In this document: positions 12,760-22,338 of the stretch, one piece after another
Numbering within the stretch: position 1 is the stretch's first letter
How the letters are laid out: every line of letters starts with the position of its first letter
Source: Xiphophorus maculatus
Lineage: Eukaryota > Chordata > Actinopteri > Cyprinodontiformes > Poeciliidae
Direction of reading: 5' to 3'
DNA length: 64,000 bases
NCBI RefSeq assembly: GCF_002775205.1
Contig: NC_036462.1
Coordinates: forward strand, 31,103,084-31,167,083
The notes under the pieces: model-generated
The model's input: the letters and a program-made list of their open reading frames with translations, nothing else
Databases searched by the model: none
What the model was told of the DNA's origin: nothing
Translations under genes and position numbers: made by a program

Positions 12760-13250
12760 TGCGCAAGTGACTCAACAGGCTGTTGCTAGGTAACCAAAGA
12801 GCGAGAACATTATTTGATTCCACCAACCTTGCTTAGCTAGAGAGAGGTTGAGTTGGCGTCAGCTGGGTCAACAGGCCCGTTTCCCCTTTTTCTGTTTTCG
12901 GACACAATGTTTCCTTTTGACCTGTGGTCCTCGCACCCTGCTGTGCCAGTCCATTGTCTCCCCAGTGTGGATTTCAGCCTTGGTGGCATATTACCAGCTG
13001 AACTGTCTCCAATAGCCATCAGCTAAGCCGAGCAGCGTTCAGCCGTAAAGTTTGTTTTTATTCAAACTTCAGCAGTTTTCTAGTTGTTCTGCTGAGGCAG
13101 TGACATCAATGTGTGACATCACGCAAATTGATGTCACAAAGAGCGATGCACACTTTGTGGAGCTAGAGGGCATCACAGAGCTGCACGCTTGAATTCTACG
13201 GTCATAACCATTGAAGAAGAGAGACAGAGAGCACGTAGTAGTATCCTAAC
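12760..13250 (+). promoter_or_regulatory. Candidate promoter of the coiled-coil gene
   Basis: Upstream of the ATG at 13263 lie an AP-1-type TGACTCA (12768-12774), an RFX X-box-like GTTGCTAGGTAAC (12782-12794) and three ATF/CREB-type octamers within 36 bp: TGACATCA at 13101-13108, TGACATCA at 13114-13121 and the inverted TGATGTCA at 13129-13136. No TATA box is evident. Promoter function is inferred from motif clustering only. Confidence 0.35.
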
Positions 13251-13262
13251 AAGAGATTGAAA

Positions 13263-14399
13263 ATGAAAGCTTTTCGAGATAAAGAGGCAAATTCTAACAC
13301 ACAAGTAAAGAAAATCATTGAGAAGATTTTGGATTTGTCCAGAGAAACGGGATCAACAATAAGTCGCAGCAGTAAGACATCATCTTGTGATTCTGGGAAG
13401 GAAAAAGTACAACAGACATTAGCTGAAGAGACACAGAAGCTCCATGGAATATTGAAAGAAGTTGGCATGATGTCCATTGTAAAACAGTCTCTGATTGAAA
13501 GAAATGAGGAGCTGAAGATGCAAGTTCTGAACATAGAACAAGCTGCATTTGACAAAGACAATCTGCTTCAAGACAAAGACGAGAAATTAAACAAACTGTT
13601 GCACGTAAACAGAACATTAAAGGAGAACAACACCACCCTGGAGCAGAATACCACTGCCTTGGAGAACAAAAGCACCTCCCTGAAGCAGAGAATCAATGCC
13701 CTGGAGAAGGAAAAAAACACCCTGCAGCAGGAAAAAACTGCCCTAGGGCAGAAAAGCACCGCTCTTCAGCAGAGAAACAATGTCCTGGAGAAAGAAAAAA
13801 GTACCCTGGAGAAGGAAAAAACTGCCCTAGGGCAGAAAAGCACCGCTCTGGAACAGAGAATCAACACCCTGGAGAAAGAAAAAAGTACCCTGGAGAAGGA
13901 AAAAACTGCTCTAGAGAATAAAAACAACACTCTGAAACATATAAACCATGCCCTGGAAAGGGAAAGAAATACCCTGGAGCTGGAAAACACAATTTTCAAC
14001 GAGATAAACACCGTCTTGGAGCAGAAAAGAGCCTCCTTGGAGGAGAAAAGCAACTTCTTGGAACAGATAAACACCGCCCTGACGCTGAGAAGCACCTCTC
14101 TGGAGCAGAAATGTTCTATCTTGGAGAATATCAACACCACCTTGGAGCAGGAAAACGAGATCCTGGAGCAGAAAAATACTGACTTAAAGAATATGAACAT
14201 CGACCTGCAGCTTAAACTGGAGCAGCTGAACCAGAAGCCAACTGAACAGAAAATCAGCGAAAACATCAAATCAGTTTCAGATCAGCTACAGAAGCAGCTG
14301 CCTATATTCAGACGTGTCATCAGTGGCGTCTCCAATACCTTCCTGAAAATGTACCAAACAGGTACTATCAGGTACTGGGTTGACACTTGGTACTGCTAA
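13263..14399 (+). CDS. Unrecognised coiled-coil protein with 30 consecutive leucine heptads
   Basis: A continuous 378-residue frame. I use ATG 13263; the preceding in-frame TTG at 13257 is unlikely as a eukaryotic start. Residues 1-118 are a charged, Ser/Thr-rich helix-prone head with no signal peptide or membrane segment. From residue 119 to 322 one residue in seven is Leu in 29 of 30 heptads (one Phe), with repeats such as LEKEKST, LEKEKTA and LGQKSTA. The other core position is mostly Thr, Ser, Lys, Asn or Ile, so this is a polar leucine-zipper-type coiled coil. The DNA shows matching 21-bp periodicity and an 84-bp (28-residue) near-perfect duplication at 13741-13824/13825-13908. The stop overlaps an AATAAA at 14398-14403. 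A CAG/GTACTA donor at 14361/14362 and a CTGTGGCAG acceptor before 14452 would splice in frame to a 25-residue tail ending at 14531. Function unknown; a structural or cytoskeletal role is only a guess. It could also be a decaying repeat-derived ORF. Confidence 0.6.
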   Translation: MKAFRDKEANSNTQVKKIIEKILDLSRETGSTISRSSKTSSCDSGKEKVQQTLAEETQKLHGILKEVGMMSIVKQSLIERNEELKMQVLNIEQAAFDKDNLLQDKDEKLNKLLHVNRTLKENNTTLEQNTTALENKSTSLKQRINALEKEKNTLQQEKTALGQKSTALQQRNNVLEKEKSTLEKEKTALGQKSTALEQRINTLEKEKSTLEKEKTALENKNNTLKHINHALERERNTLELENTIFNEINTVLEQKRASLEEKSNFLEQINTALTLRSTSLEQKCSILENINTTLEQENEILEQKNTDLKNMNIDLQLKLEQLNQKPTEQKISENIKSVSDQLQKQLPIFRRVISGVSNTFLKMYQTGTIRYWVDTWYC

Positions 14400-14739
14400 A
14401 TAAAGAAGTGTGATGAGGACTCCAAGCTTCATGCTTGAGTATCTGTGGCAGAAAGGCTAGAGGACAACAGAACTACCGTGTCAGGGGAGCTTGACACTTG
14501 GGGACTTATGGCGGAAAAGCTTAACGCTTGAAAGATGTTGACAGGAGAGCTTGAGGCCCGCAGGACTGCGGTGCCATGGGAACTTGAGGCCATCGAACAC
14601 AGGTCTCCTTCGTCACCAGACAATTCCTTTGTCGCCAGGTCATCAGACCCTTATTTATCTTATGAACTCTAGTTTTGCTTTTATTTTAGTTAGGCGTCAG
14701 ATGAGGAGCTTGGTCTGCTGACCCCAAGCTCCTCCCGGC

Positions 14740-15105
14740 CTGCCTCCAGGGCTTCGTAGCGAGTCCTGTTGGTCTCCAGGCTGACCTCCAGGGCTTCGTA
14801 TCAAGTCCTGTTGGTCTCCAGGCTGACCTCCAGGGCTTCGTATCAAGTCCTGTTGGTCTCCAGGCCGACCTCCAGGGCTTCGTAGCGAGTCCTGTTGGTC
14901 TCCAGGCTGACCTCCAGGGCTTCGTACCGAGTCCTGTTGGTCTCCAGGCTGACCTCCAGGGCTTCGTATCAAGTCCTGTTGGTCTCCAGGCTGACCTCCA
15001 GGGCTTCGTAGCGAGTCCTGTTGGTCTCCAGGCTGACCTCCAGGGCTTCGTAGCGAGTCCTGTTGGTCTCCAGGCTGACCTCCAGGGCTTCGTAGAGGGT
15101 CCCAT
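14740..15105. repeat. 42-bp minisatellite, about eight units
   Basis: Units of 42 bp run GGGCTTCGTAnCnAGTCCTG, TTGGTCTCCAGGCTGACCTC, CA. They vary mainly at TAGCGAG / TATCAAG / TACCGAG. Because 42 is a multiple of three, several frames stay open on both strands, including a 155-codon frame on the minus strand with the 14-residue period AWRPTGLnTKPWRS. I treat these frames as by-products of the repeat. It lies between the coiled-coil gene and the right inverted-repeat arm. Confidence 0.92.
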
Positions 15106-15236
15106 CGGCCTCCAGGTTCGTATTTGGTTTATGTATGTTGTATAATGGTTCATAAATTACATTTTGAAAACTATGTTTGATATTTATCCTTACAGGACTT
15201 TGATATAAGGTAGCTATGGAAAGATAGTTTAAATCT

Positions 15237-15468
15237 CAAAGCCCCTTACCTTTGTGAAATGAAGAGCAAATGTTTCCAAAGCAACAGTTAAAGAGTTGCT
15301 GGTAAATTAATTTATTCCCATGTTATAGAGTGGGAACGGATTATATCAGGTGGCTAAAGTATTTGGTTCTCCTCCTTTAACTTTGGAAAATAATTTCTGG
15401 CAGCTGAAATATCGATTCTCTCCTCCCCCCATAACTTGGGGAAATAAAGAGCAACTGTTTCCAAATTC
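15237..15468 (-). repeat. Right (short) arm of the inverted repeat around the coiled-coil gene
   Basis: 232 bp; its reverse complement aligns with 11508-11580 and then with about 12027-12185. The junction reads CAGCTGCCAGAAAT/TATTTTCCAAAG. Similarity by eye is high (few substitutions), so the duplication or the deletion in this arm is not ancient. The two arms could pair as a stem of about 230 bp enclosing the gene. Confidence 0.88.
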
Positions 15469-16165
15469 TCAAAAAATATTATGTGATAGCATGTAATATA
15501 CTATAAATTTCCTTAATCCAGTAATCTGTCATATTTTACATTAGAACAGGATTTACCAGGAAGTCTACACTCTCATCTTTTCAGGAAGTCTTAATGTTTG
15601 TGCCCTGCTATCAGCAGCTTCCATCCTCTATCAGCAACGAACAATTAGAAATACACACTTCGTGTTGGAAAACTGTGTTTGGTGACTGACTTTTATTTGT
15701 CAGACTTAAGTGACAAAAGTTGGAAAAAGAGCGATTCTCTTGGCGTTTAAAATAACAACACAAAACAGCGTAAGAAGACCTCGTTTATTTATTTATTTTA
15801 CAATTTTGTTATAGCTTCTTTTTAAAACAACAGCTGCCGATTAAACTGAATGTTACAACCTTGACATGATTATATGAGTTGTTTTAGTTGTGTATGAGTT
15901 ATATGAGTTGTCTTCAATTTCTCGACCCGAGAAGGAGAAGGATCAGGCCTGGAAAGCTCTGAAGGAGAGAGAAAACATTCTCAAGCTATTAGATGGAGAA
16001 AAAGAAGCAATGTTTGGTTTTTCTTCTTTCTTTAACCCACATCTCATCCTGTCCTTACAGACTCAGACAGGAGAAACTGCCCTGTAGTGTAAACATTTAT
16101 GTGACATAGTTTTAATAGTGTGTAAAATCAGCCATCTGACTCTCAGCCTTGAGTAACTTTTTACT
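15469..16165. other. Unassigned DNA with one possible exon remnant
   Basis: A charged, helix-prone frame (EKEKDQAWKALKERENILKL) occurs at about 15927-16008. It could be a coiled-coil exon or remnant, but no splice structure can be confirmed. Confidence 0.3.
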
Positions 16166-16275
16166 CAAATGATCTGAAAATGATGGTCAGATCATTTTCA
16201 GATCATTTTCAGATCATTTTCAGATCATTTTCAGATCATTTTCAGATCTGACCATCTGAAAATGGTCAGATCCGC
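16166..16275. repeat. 11-bp tandem repeat with inverted flanks upstream of pdrg1
   Basis: Five copies of GATCATTTTCA (16190-16244). The left flank TGATCTGAAAATGAT is the reverse complement of the repeat sequence, and the right flank (ATCTGACCATCTGAAAATGG) carries it again, so the block can fold. It ends about 140 bp before the pdrg1 ATG. Confidence 0.9.
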
Positions 16276-16411
16276 CTCTCTGGCTGCAATGCGCGCTCCC
16301 GACACAGGGGGCGCGGATTTTCACAGGGTAACAGTCGCACAAGAGCGGCCTTTTTGTGGAGCGGTGTTAATAGTTTCAGGCCGGACGTATTTTTGGAGCT
16401 ACACCGCCAAC

Positions 16412-17887
16412 ATGGACGCTGGTTCTCAGCGTGTTTTACAGTATTTAACAGAAGTTGAAGAGGCAGCTGAGGACGTTCTCACTACTAAACAACAGGTACC
16501 GGAAACGCGGGGAAACGCAACGAGAACTCGTTTATCACAGAGGACAGAAGTGGACTCATTGCTGCTCCTCGTTTTAGTTAAGCTAGCAACCCGCACTGCT
16601 AACCTGACAATCATCAGCATCAGCTCCTTTATAAAAGCAGAACCTTTGCAGTTCTGGAGCTGAGTCACGATGTCAAGTCGGAAAGACATCGGCAGTGACG
16701 CTGTTGTTGGCACCTTTCACTAGTGTTGTTTTTCAATTTGAGCTTAAAATACAGAAAGATTCCAGGTGAGACCTCGGTAGGTCAGTGTTAGCTTGTGGTG
16801 TTAGCATTCTGGACAGATCAGTTAAAGACGCTGAACGCGTTTGTAGGAGGAAGCTTCTACCAGGCAGCAGGGACACATGTCTGTTTTGGGGACTATTGGG
16901 ACCAAAGTGGGGGCATTTGACATGAAAACACCGTGGATTCCACTGTATATATCAATCAATCAATCAATCAAATTTTATTTGTATAGCACATTTCAGCAGC
17001 AAGGCATTTCAAAGTGCTTTACATCATTACAAACACAGAATCACAATGCAACATAGAATCAATCATTAAGTCAAGTTCCATCAATAAATTTGTAATTGAT
17101 TACATTTCAAATGCAATTCTGAACAGGTGGGTTTTCAGTTGAGATTTAAAAGAAGTGAAGAATATAGAGGATTGCTGAGTGAAACGTCGGTCCGTGTTTC
17201 AGATCGTAGACCTGGACATGAAGAGGAACAGGAACAGGGAGGCGCTGAGCGCTCTGAAACATGACATGGCAGACACAGGTCAGTCATTGTTGCTGCCCCC
17301 ACTTCCAGACACACACCCTTGGCTTAGCCAGTGCACAACCACTGTGTGTGCTCAAGTATAGATGGTGTGACGGTGTTTTGTCTCAACAGTGATGTCTACT
17401 ATCTACTGTTGTTTGCAGAAAAAGTCAAGGTGTGCTTTGGGAACATGTTCCTCAAATTCCCCAAATCCAAAGCAAGAGAGATGATCCAGAAAGGTAAACT
17501 TCTTTTTGAGTCAAAACTTTCTAAAATATGTAAAAGAATAAAAATTTAAATTAATGAAGAAGAAAAAAAAATAAAATCTCTCAACGGTTTCCTTTCCTGT
17601 AGATCAGGAGCAGCTTGACAAGGAGATCAGCGATCTTCGTAGAAGCCTGAAAGCAAAAGTCAACTGTCTCAATGAGATGCAAGGTATAAATATGTGTTTC
17701 TGTATTAATATACATATGTATATAAGCAGGCGCTTCACCCGACTTCATGTCTATCTTCCAGCTCTGAAGTGGTCATGCTGAGTTTTATTTGTTTGTGTTT
17801 CCAGGAAACCCTGAGCTCAGAGGCTACAACCTGTCTCCACTGTCCGCTGAAGAATTGAAAGCTATTAACAGCCTCCTGAGGAGGTGA
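16412..17887 (+). CDS. pdrg1: p53 and DNA damage-regulated protein 1 (prefoldin-like subunit)
   Basis: Five coding exons: 16412-16495, 17203-17278, 17419-17493, 17603-17683 and 17805-17887. All borders are GT-AG and all phases agree, giving 399 nt and 132 aa (human PDRG1 is 133 aa). Recognisable conserved blocks are the N-terminal RVLQYLTEVEEAAEDVL, IVDLDMKRNRNREALSAL, CFGNMFLKFPKSKAREMI, DQEQLDKEISDLRRSLK and the C-terminal PELRGYNLSPLSAEELKA. The protein is a small two-helix beta-type prefoldin-like subunit; its family is part of the cytosolic R2TP/prefoldin-like co-chaperone that helps assemble RNA polymerases and PIKK kinases, and mammalian PDRG1 responds to UV and p53. The ATG (CCAACATGG) follows about 150 bp of GC-richer 5' DNA. 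A teleost repeat sits in intron 1. An ATTAAA at 18147-18152 is the likely polyadenylation signal. Confidence 0.96.
16953..17160 (+). repeat. GCACATTTCAGCAGCAAGG interspersed repeat, copy 2 (in pdrg1 intron 1)
   Basis: (AATC)n then AAATTTTATTTGTATAGCAC, ATTTCAGCAGCAAGGCATTT and CAAAGTGCTTTACATCA. It is the longest copy in the window, in the sense orientation of pdrg1, directly before exon 2. Confidence 0.8.
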
Positions 17888-18146
17888 CCTGCTGGAGCCA
17901 CGTTTCTCTTCGCAGCTCTGCCAACCAGACGGACAGATCCAAGAAATCCTACAGTGAATATGTGTGAAAATGTTCCTACGTGGGTCCTCCAGGACAAATA
18001 CTTAGCAACAGTTATCAGGGCTCATAACCGGCCAGAAGCCTTGGACTGGTCCCTTTTTTTTAAGGCTGTTGCAGCCTTGGTACTGAATTTAAGCGTTTAT
18101 GTTTTGAGTGTATTGGTTAAAACCTCTTTTTATCCCCCACATTCTG

Positions 18147-18152
18147 ATTAAA
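18147..18152 (+). terminator. Probable pdrg1 polyadenylation signal ATTAAA
   Basis: ATTAAA 260 bp after the pdrg1 stop, in an A-rich context. It is the first good signal after the stop. Confidence 0.5.
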
Positions 18153-20985
18153 AACAGAACTAATAGAAGAGTTTCTGGGTGTCCACGTCCATCTTTAGGC
18201 TGCGGATTTTCCTCAAAATTGTCTGACCTTGAAAAAAAACACAGTGAACGTTTATTGAGTTTGGCGATTTCTGGCAAACCATGTCCAGCTCAAGGACGCT
18301 GCATCCATCCCTCAGGTCCTGTGTCAGAACTTTGCTGGGTTATTGAAGCAGCTTTCTTAAAGAACCCCTTCAGTTGTAAGTAACTTTTTATGCCTTTCCC
18401 TATTGTGTGTGTGTGTAGCCTGGTAAAAAAAACAAAAAACAACCCCTTGTTCTATGCTTTGCATCGTCCAGAGAATCTGGGCTCTCGCCTGTTGAGAAAC
18501 AATTGCTTCCTGTATGGGCGTGGCCTCTGTTGAGCTTATAAATTTAAAATTTCGCTTGCTCTTGACGTTTGTAAGGGCCCAACTCAGTGAAGTTTATCGG
18601 AAATTGGCTCTTTCATTAAAAACTCGTCATGCGTTGTCCTAGTCAATAAGACTGGCTTTTTTTTTTTTGTCTCTCCAACCTTGCTGTAGCATTGAGATAA
18701 TAAACCTTTAATGCCTGAATGAGTTGAAGGTCAGGGTTAAGTGGTTGGAAGTTGGCCAAAAAACTCCACCTCATTACACATGTAGCCACTTGCTGCCAGT
18801 CTGGAGCTTCTTTATACAACTTTCAGCTGCAAGACTCAAAGCATCTGATCACAACTACCCATGCATCTTAAAACATGTCATAGTCAAAGTTGAAGCTAAT
18901 CGTTGGGGTAAAACCTTTTGGCCACGATTGTGTAGACAGACACATTTGTTGGCACTCTGGTAAGATGCGTAAAAGCTAAAAATATATTCTCTTTTTTATT
19001 ATTTTTATTATTGCACCAGCATTATGTCACACTGACGAATTTGGAAAACAATCAAAACATTTCCGTTGCGTGTGTCGTCTGTCTGCCCATGTGAAGAAAT
19101 AATTTTGGCCAGGAGGTGGCAGTGCAGCGCAAGTGTACACGTCTCCCTCCTCGACGTACGTTCGAAAACATTTCATTTGACAGAAAAAAACTTAAATCAG
19201 AACTTCATATGAGCATTACCTAACTTTTGCATTGTAAAGCTGTGTGACATTATACTAATGAGAAATATTGGATTGTTTTTCTTCCACGAGACACACGCTC
19301 CTCCAGGCAGGTCCTGATACGGTGTGTTGTCCTTTGGGGGAGGGAGGAGATTAGTACAAGTACTGCAGCATCTGACATGATGACACAAACACCCGGAGGC
19401 ATCGAGACGAGGGAAGGGCTGATGACACAGGAGTACATACAGTGTGTGTGTGTGTGTGTGTGGGGGGGGGAGGGGGGGGTGAGAAAGAGAGAGCGAGAAA
19501 GGAAGTGTTCTCAGCTTTCGCTCTCGACAGACTTTGGTTGCGTGCCACAGCCCTCAGAGCTGAAACCAGGCCGTCGTGATGAGTTTTGTGAGTCAAACGA
19601 TGGGAACCTGCTGATCGTCTCAAAAGTCAGACCAGTGCCACACAAGAAACTCAACATCATGTTCCTTTGACTGATGACTTACGCTGCAGGCATCTTGTTT
19701 ACCTCTGACAAACTAGAGGACTGAAGAGCTACTAATGATGATGATGTGGACTAGCTGAACGCAGAGTGAGGCTGTACGGAAGGCCAGAACTGGACCCAGA
19801 AAGCTGTGATTCTGCTGACAGAGTAACAGTCAGTAGGAAACACATCCAGCAGCTGTCAGTCTCTGGGAGGGAACTTCAATTTATCTGCTGTTTAGCTCAA
19901 GATGATGAACGTGCACATGTGGCAACCGCTCCTTCCTGCTGGGAGACTCAAACTGTTTAATGACTTTCAAGAGAAGAGATCTCATTTCGTTGTCACTCCC
20001 GTGTCACGGAAGAGCAGAATTTAGGGAGTGCTTTATCAGGGCTGACTGGCTGTGTGTGGTAACCTCACAGTGGTAGTAGGAGTCAAAACAGAAGGAGGGG
20101 ATTTTGAACGTGGGATAAGGTGTTGAGCAGACCAGGCGACAGACATTAGATGACTGTGTACGACTGCGCTGCGTTCCTCACTTTCCCCTGTGGCTCTTCG
20201 CGGCGCGACGCACTTGAACGCCAAGACACCTTTATGGACACTTGGTTTAAAAGATAAGAGCTGCCTTTGGAGTGGAACAGACGTCTGAGTCTTTAAATTT
20301 AAAAATGTTCACATTCATTTTCCTGCAGACCTCAGATACAGAGAGGTGAAGGCGAGTGCAGATGTGTGACGCAGCCGCATCATCGTTCATCTATAGTACT
20401 GATACGTTTTTTTCCCTGTTTTTACAAATGAGGTGCAGAAACAGATTTCAAGCAGGAAACAGCCTTAACCTGAAGACTGATATCCAAATAGACTTACTTA
20501 CATGAAGTTGTGACACCCCAAGGCCTTCAGCCACCAAGTAGCCTTGTGAAATGTTTCAATACGAACAACAAATAAATGAGCGAAGGTAAAGAGTGTAGTG
20601 AAGAATGGCTGCAGGGCCTTGAGCTATTGTATTTATGAAACTGTTGTAGCTCGGTGTCATCACTCCCAGGGTTGATTCTGACAGCATCAGCTCAATGTGG
20701 AGGAGATCAAATGACAATACCAACATGGTGGGAAGCAGGCCCAGCAGCTGGTAAACATTACGCCAGCTAATGTCAGCTATGCTTCCTGGAAGAAAGATGT
20801 GCAGGAAAGCTAACTTTAATGAGGTAAGATGTTCTTCAGGCGGTCGACATCACTGTGTCATGTCTTACTTTCCCTATGTGATTATTTGTTTGAGAAAAAA
20901 ATGAAAGAAATATACAGTAGTCATTAAAAGTTCAGTCAAATCCATTTTTCTTATTTAGTTTCCTTTGTACATTAGTAACAACCAC
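18153..20985. other. Unassigned DNA
   Basis: No recognised gene. A (GT)n tract followed by two G(8-9) runs lies at 19442-19479 and could form G-quadruplex structure. Short ORFs here resemble nothing known. Confidence 0.45.
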
Positions 20986-20989
20986 CAGG

Positions 20990-21395
20990 CCACTTTTTGT
21001 TAACAGGTATATTATCTTTCCCAGTAATTTTGGTCTAGTGTGTAGAGCAAATATCTTAGTGCACGTGAAATAAAACAAAACTAACAAGTACATTTTCAGC
21101 AAGATATAGGAGCTTGTTTTAAGTCAGTACTTCCTTAATATTGATGAATAATCACTAGTTCCATTGGCAGATTATTTCACTTAGAACAAGAAATGTTTCC
21201 CACGTTATAAGTGAAATAATCTGCCAATGGAACTAGAACTTTTTCATCAATATTAAGGAATTTTTAACCTAAAACAAGCTCCTATATATTGCTGGAAAAG
21301 GTACTTTTACATTAGTTATGTCTTATTTCAAGTGCACTAAGATATGTTCACTAGAAACTAGACTAAAAATACTGCAAAAGATTTTGTGTTTTTGC
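20990..21395. mobile_element. Fold-back (palindromic) MITE, near-full copy
   Basis: The two halves are reverse complements: TAGGAGCTTGTTTTAAGTCA..CTAGTTCCATTGGCAGATTA and TAATCTGCCAATGGAACTAG..AACAAGCTCCTATATATTGC, separated by a short centre near 21190. It has no ORF. Related copies lie at 25190-25495, 35440-35655, 37430-37850 and (half) 12190-12345. This resembles the hairpin-type Angel MITEs of fish, but family identity is not proven. Confidence 0.85.
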
Positions 21396-21839
21396 AGCGC
21401 ATACACACACATGCACATGCACAGTGGAGAAGTACGGATAAAGAAATGAAAAGAAATGGCAGTTAGCCGTTACCTGCCAACGATTACTGCGCTGGCAGGT
21501 AATCCTAACAATCAGATGGTAATATGTCTAATGATTTGCAGTGGCCAGAGTTGGGTAGTAACTTCTTATGTAAGAGAAGTTCAACTAGGACTGCAAAAGC
21601 ATCACTTCAGTGTTCTTTTCAATAAATTATATATATAAAAAAAGTGTCACCCATCTCCCGAAGTCACAGATTCAGTCAAGGAGAGACTGAACAGACGGTG
21701 CTCTGTTGCGCTTTCATGAAAAATAAATTTGTCAGTCATCAGCAAAAAAAATAAAAGTGAAGATCAGGACATTTAAATGTAACAGAAAGAGGAAATAATA
21801 ATAATAAAAAGTAGTGGACTGGGAAAAGAATCTGGTGGT

Positions 21840-22130
21840 ACTCGGATCGATTGCTCCTTAGTTTAGGCTCCATAGGAAGACATGTTGTTTTGGGATTAGG
21901 TCTCAGATTTAGGACTAAGATGTGAAATGAATTCAGGTGAGGTTTAGGGTTATGCATGTACTAATGGTGGTGAGGTTTAGGGTTGGGATCAGGTGTTAAC
22001 TATAGGAATAAAAGAAACATCAATGGAAGTCAATGCAAAGTCCCTGTGAAGATAGAAAGACACACTTGTGCAGGCGTCTGTGTGTGTGTGTGGGGGGGGG
22101 GGGGGGGGGGCGTGTGTGTGTGTGTGTACT
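21840..22130 (-). repeat. GTGGGGACC-type interspersed repeat, copy 2, with (TG)nG(19)(TG)n
   Basis: Carries GGTCTCAGATTTAGGACTAA and TGAGGTTTAGGGTT, the reverse complement of parts of 6516-6800. It ends in TG repeats broken by a 19-G homopolymer (22092-22110). Confidence 0.65.
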
Positions 22131-22338
22131 ATGTAATGAGAATAAATGAACAAGTAATAAACTGAAATGATCAGATGTCAGGGAATAAACCATAAAGAAA
22201 TGATAAAAGCGGAGAAGCGAACGAAACTAAAAGCCCAAACACGTACGGCTCATAAGGAGAAGTCTGGTTTGACTCATCGGCTGGCGGGGTTAGTTGTGTT
22301 CATCAACACAGAACAACGAAGCTGCTCAACTAGCTGAA

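Noticed and set aside
13257-13262. TTG start for the coiled-coil protein
   Set aside because: Nuclear vertebrate gene; the ATG two codons later is the sensible start.
13766-14269. 167-codon minus-strand ORF rich in FSFSRVLF repeats
   Set aside because: It is the exact antisense of the 21-bp heptad repeat; unit length divisible by three keeps it open.
14740-15105. CRISPR-like repeat array
   Set aside because: Units are directly adjacent with no unique spacers, in a vertebrate genome: a minisatellite.
14686-15153. 155-codon minus-strand ORF with a 14-residue period
   Set aside because: By-product of the 42-bp minisatellite; no start context, no signal of selection, alternative frames equally open.
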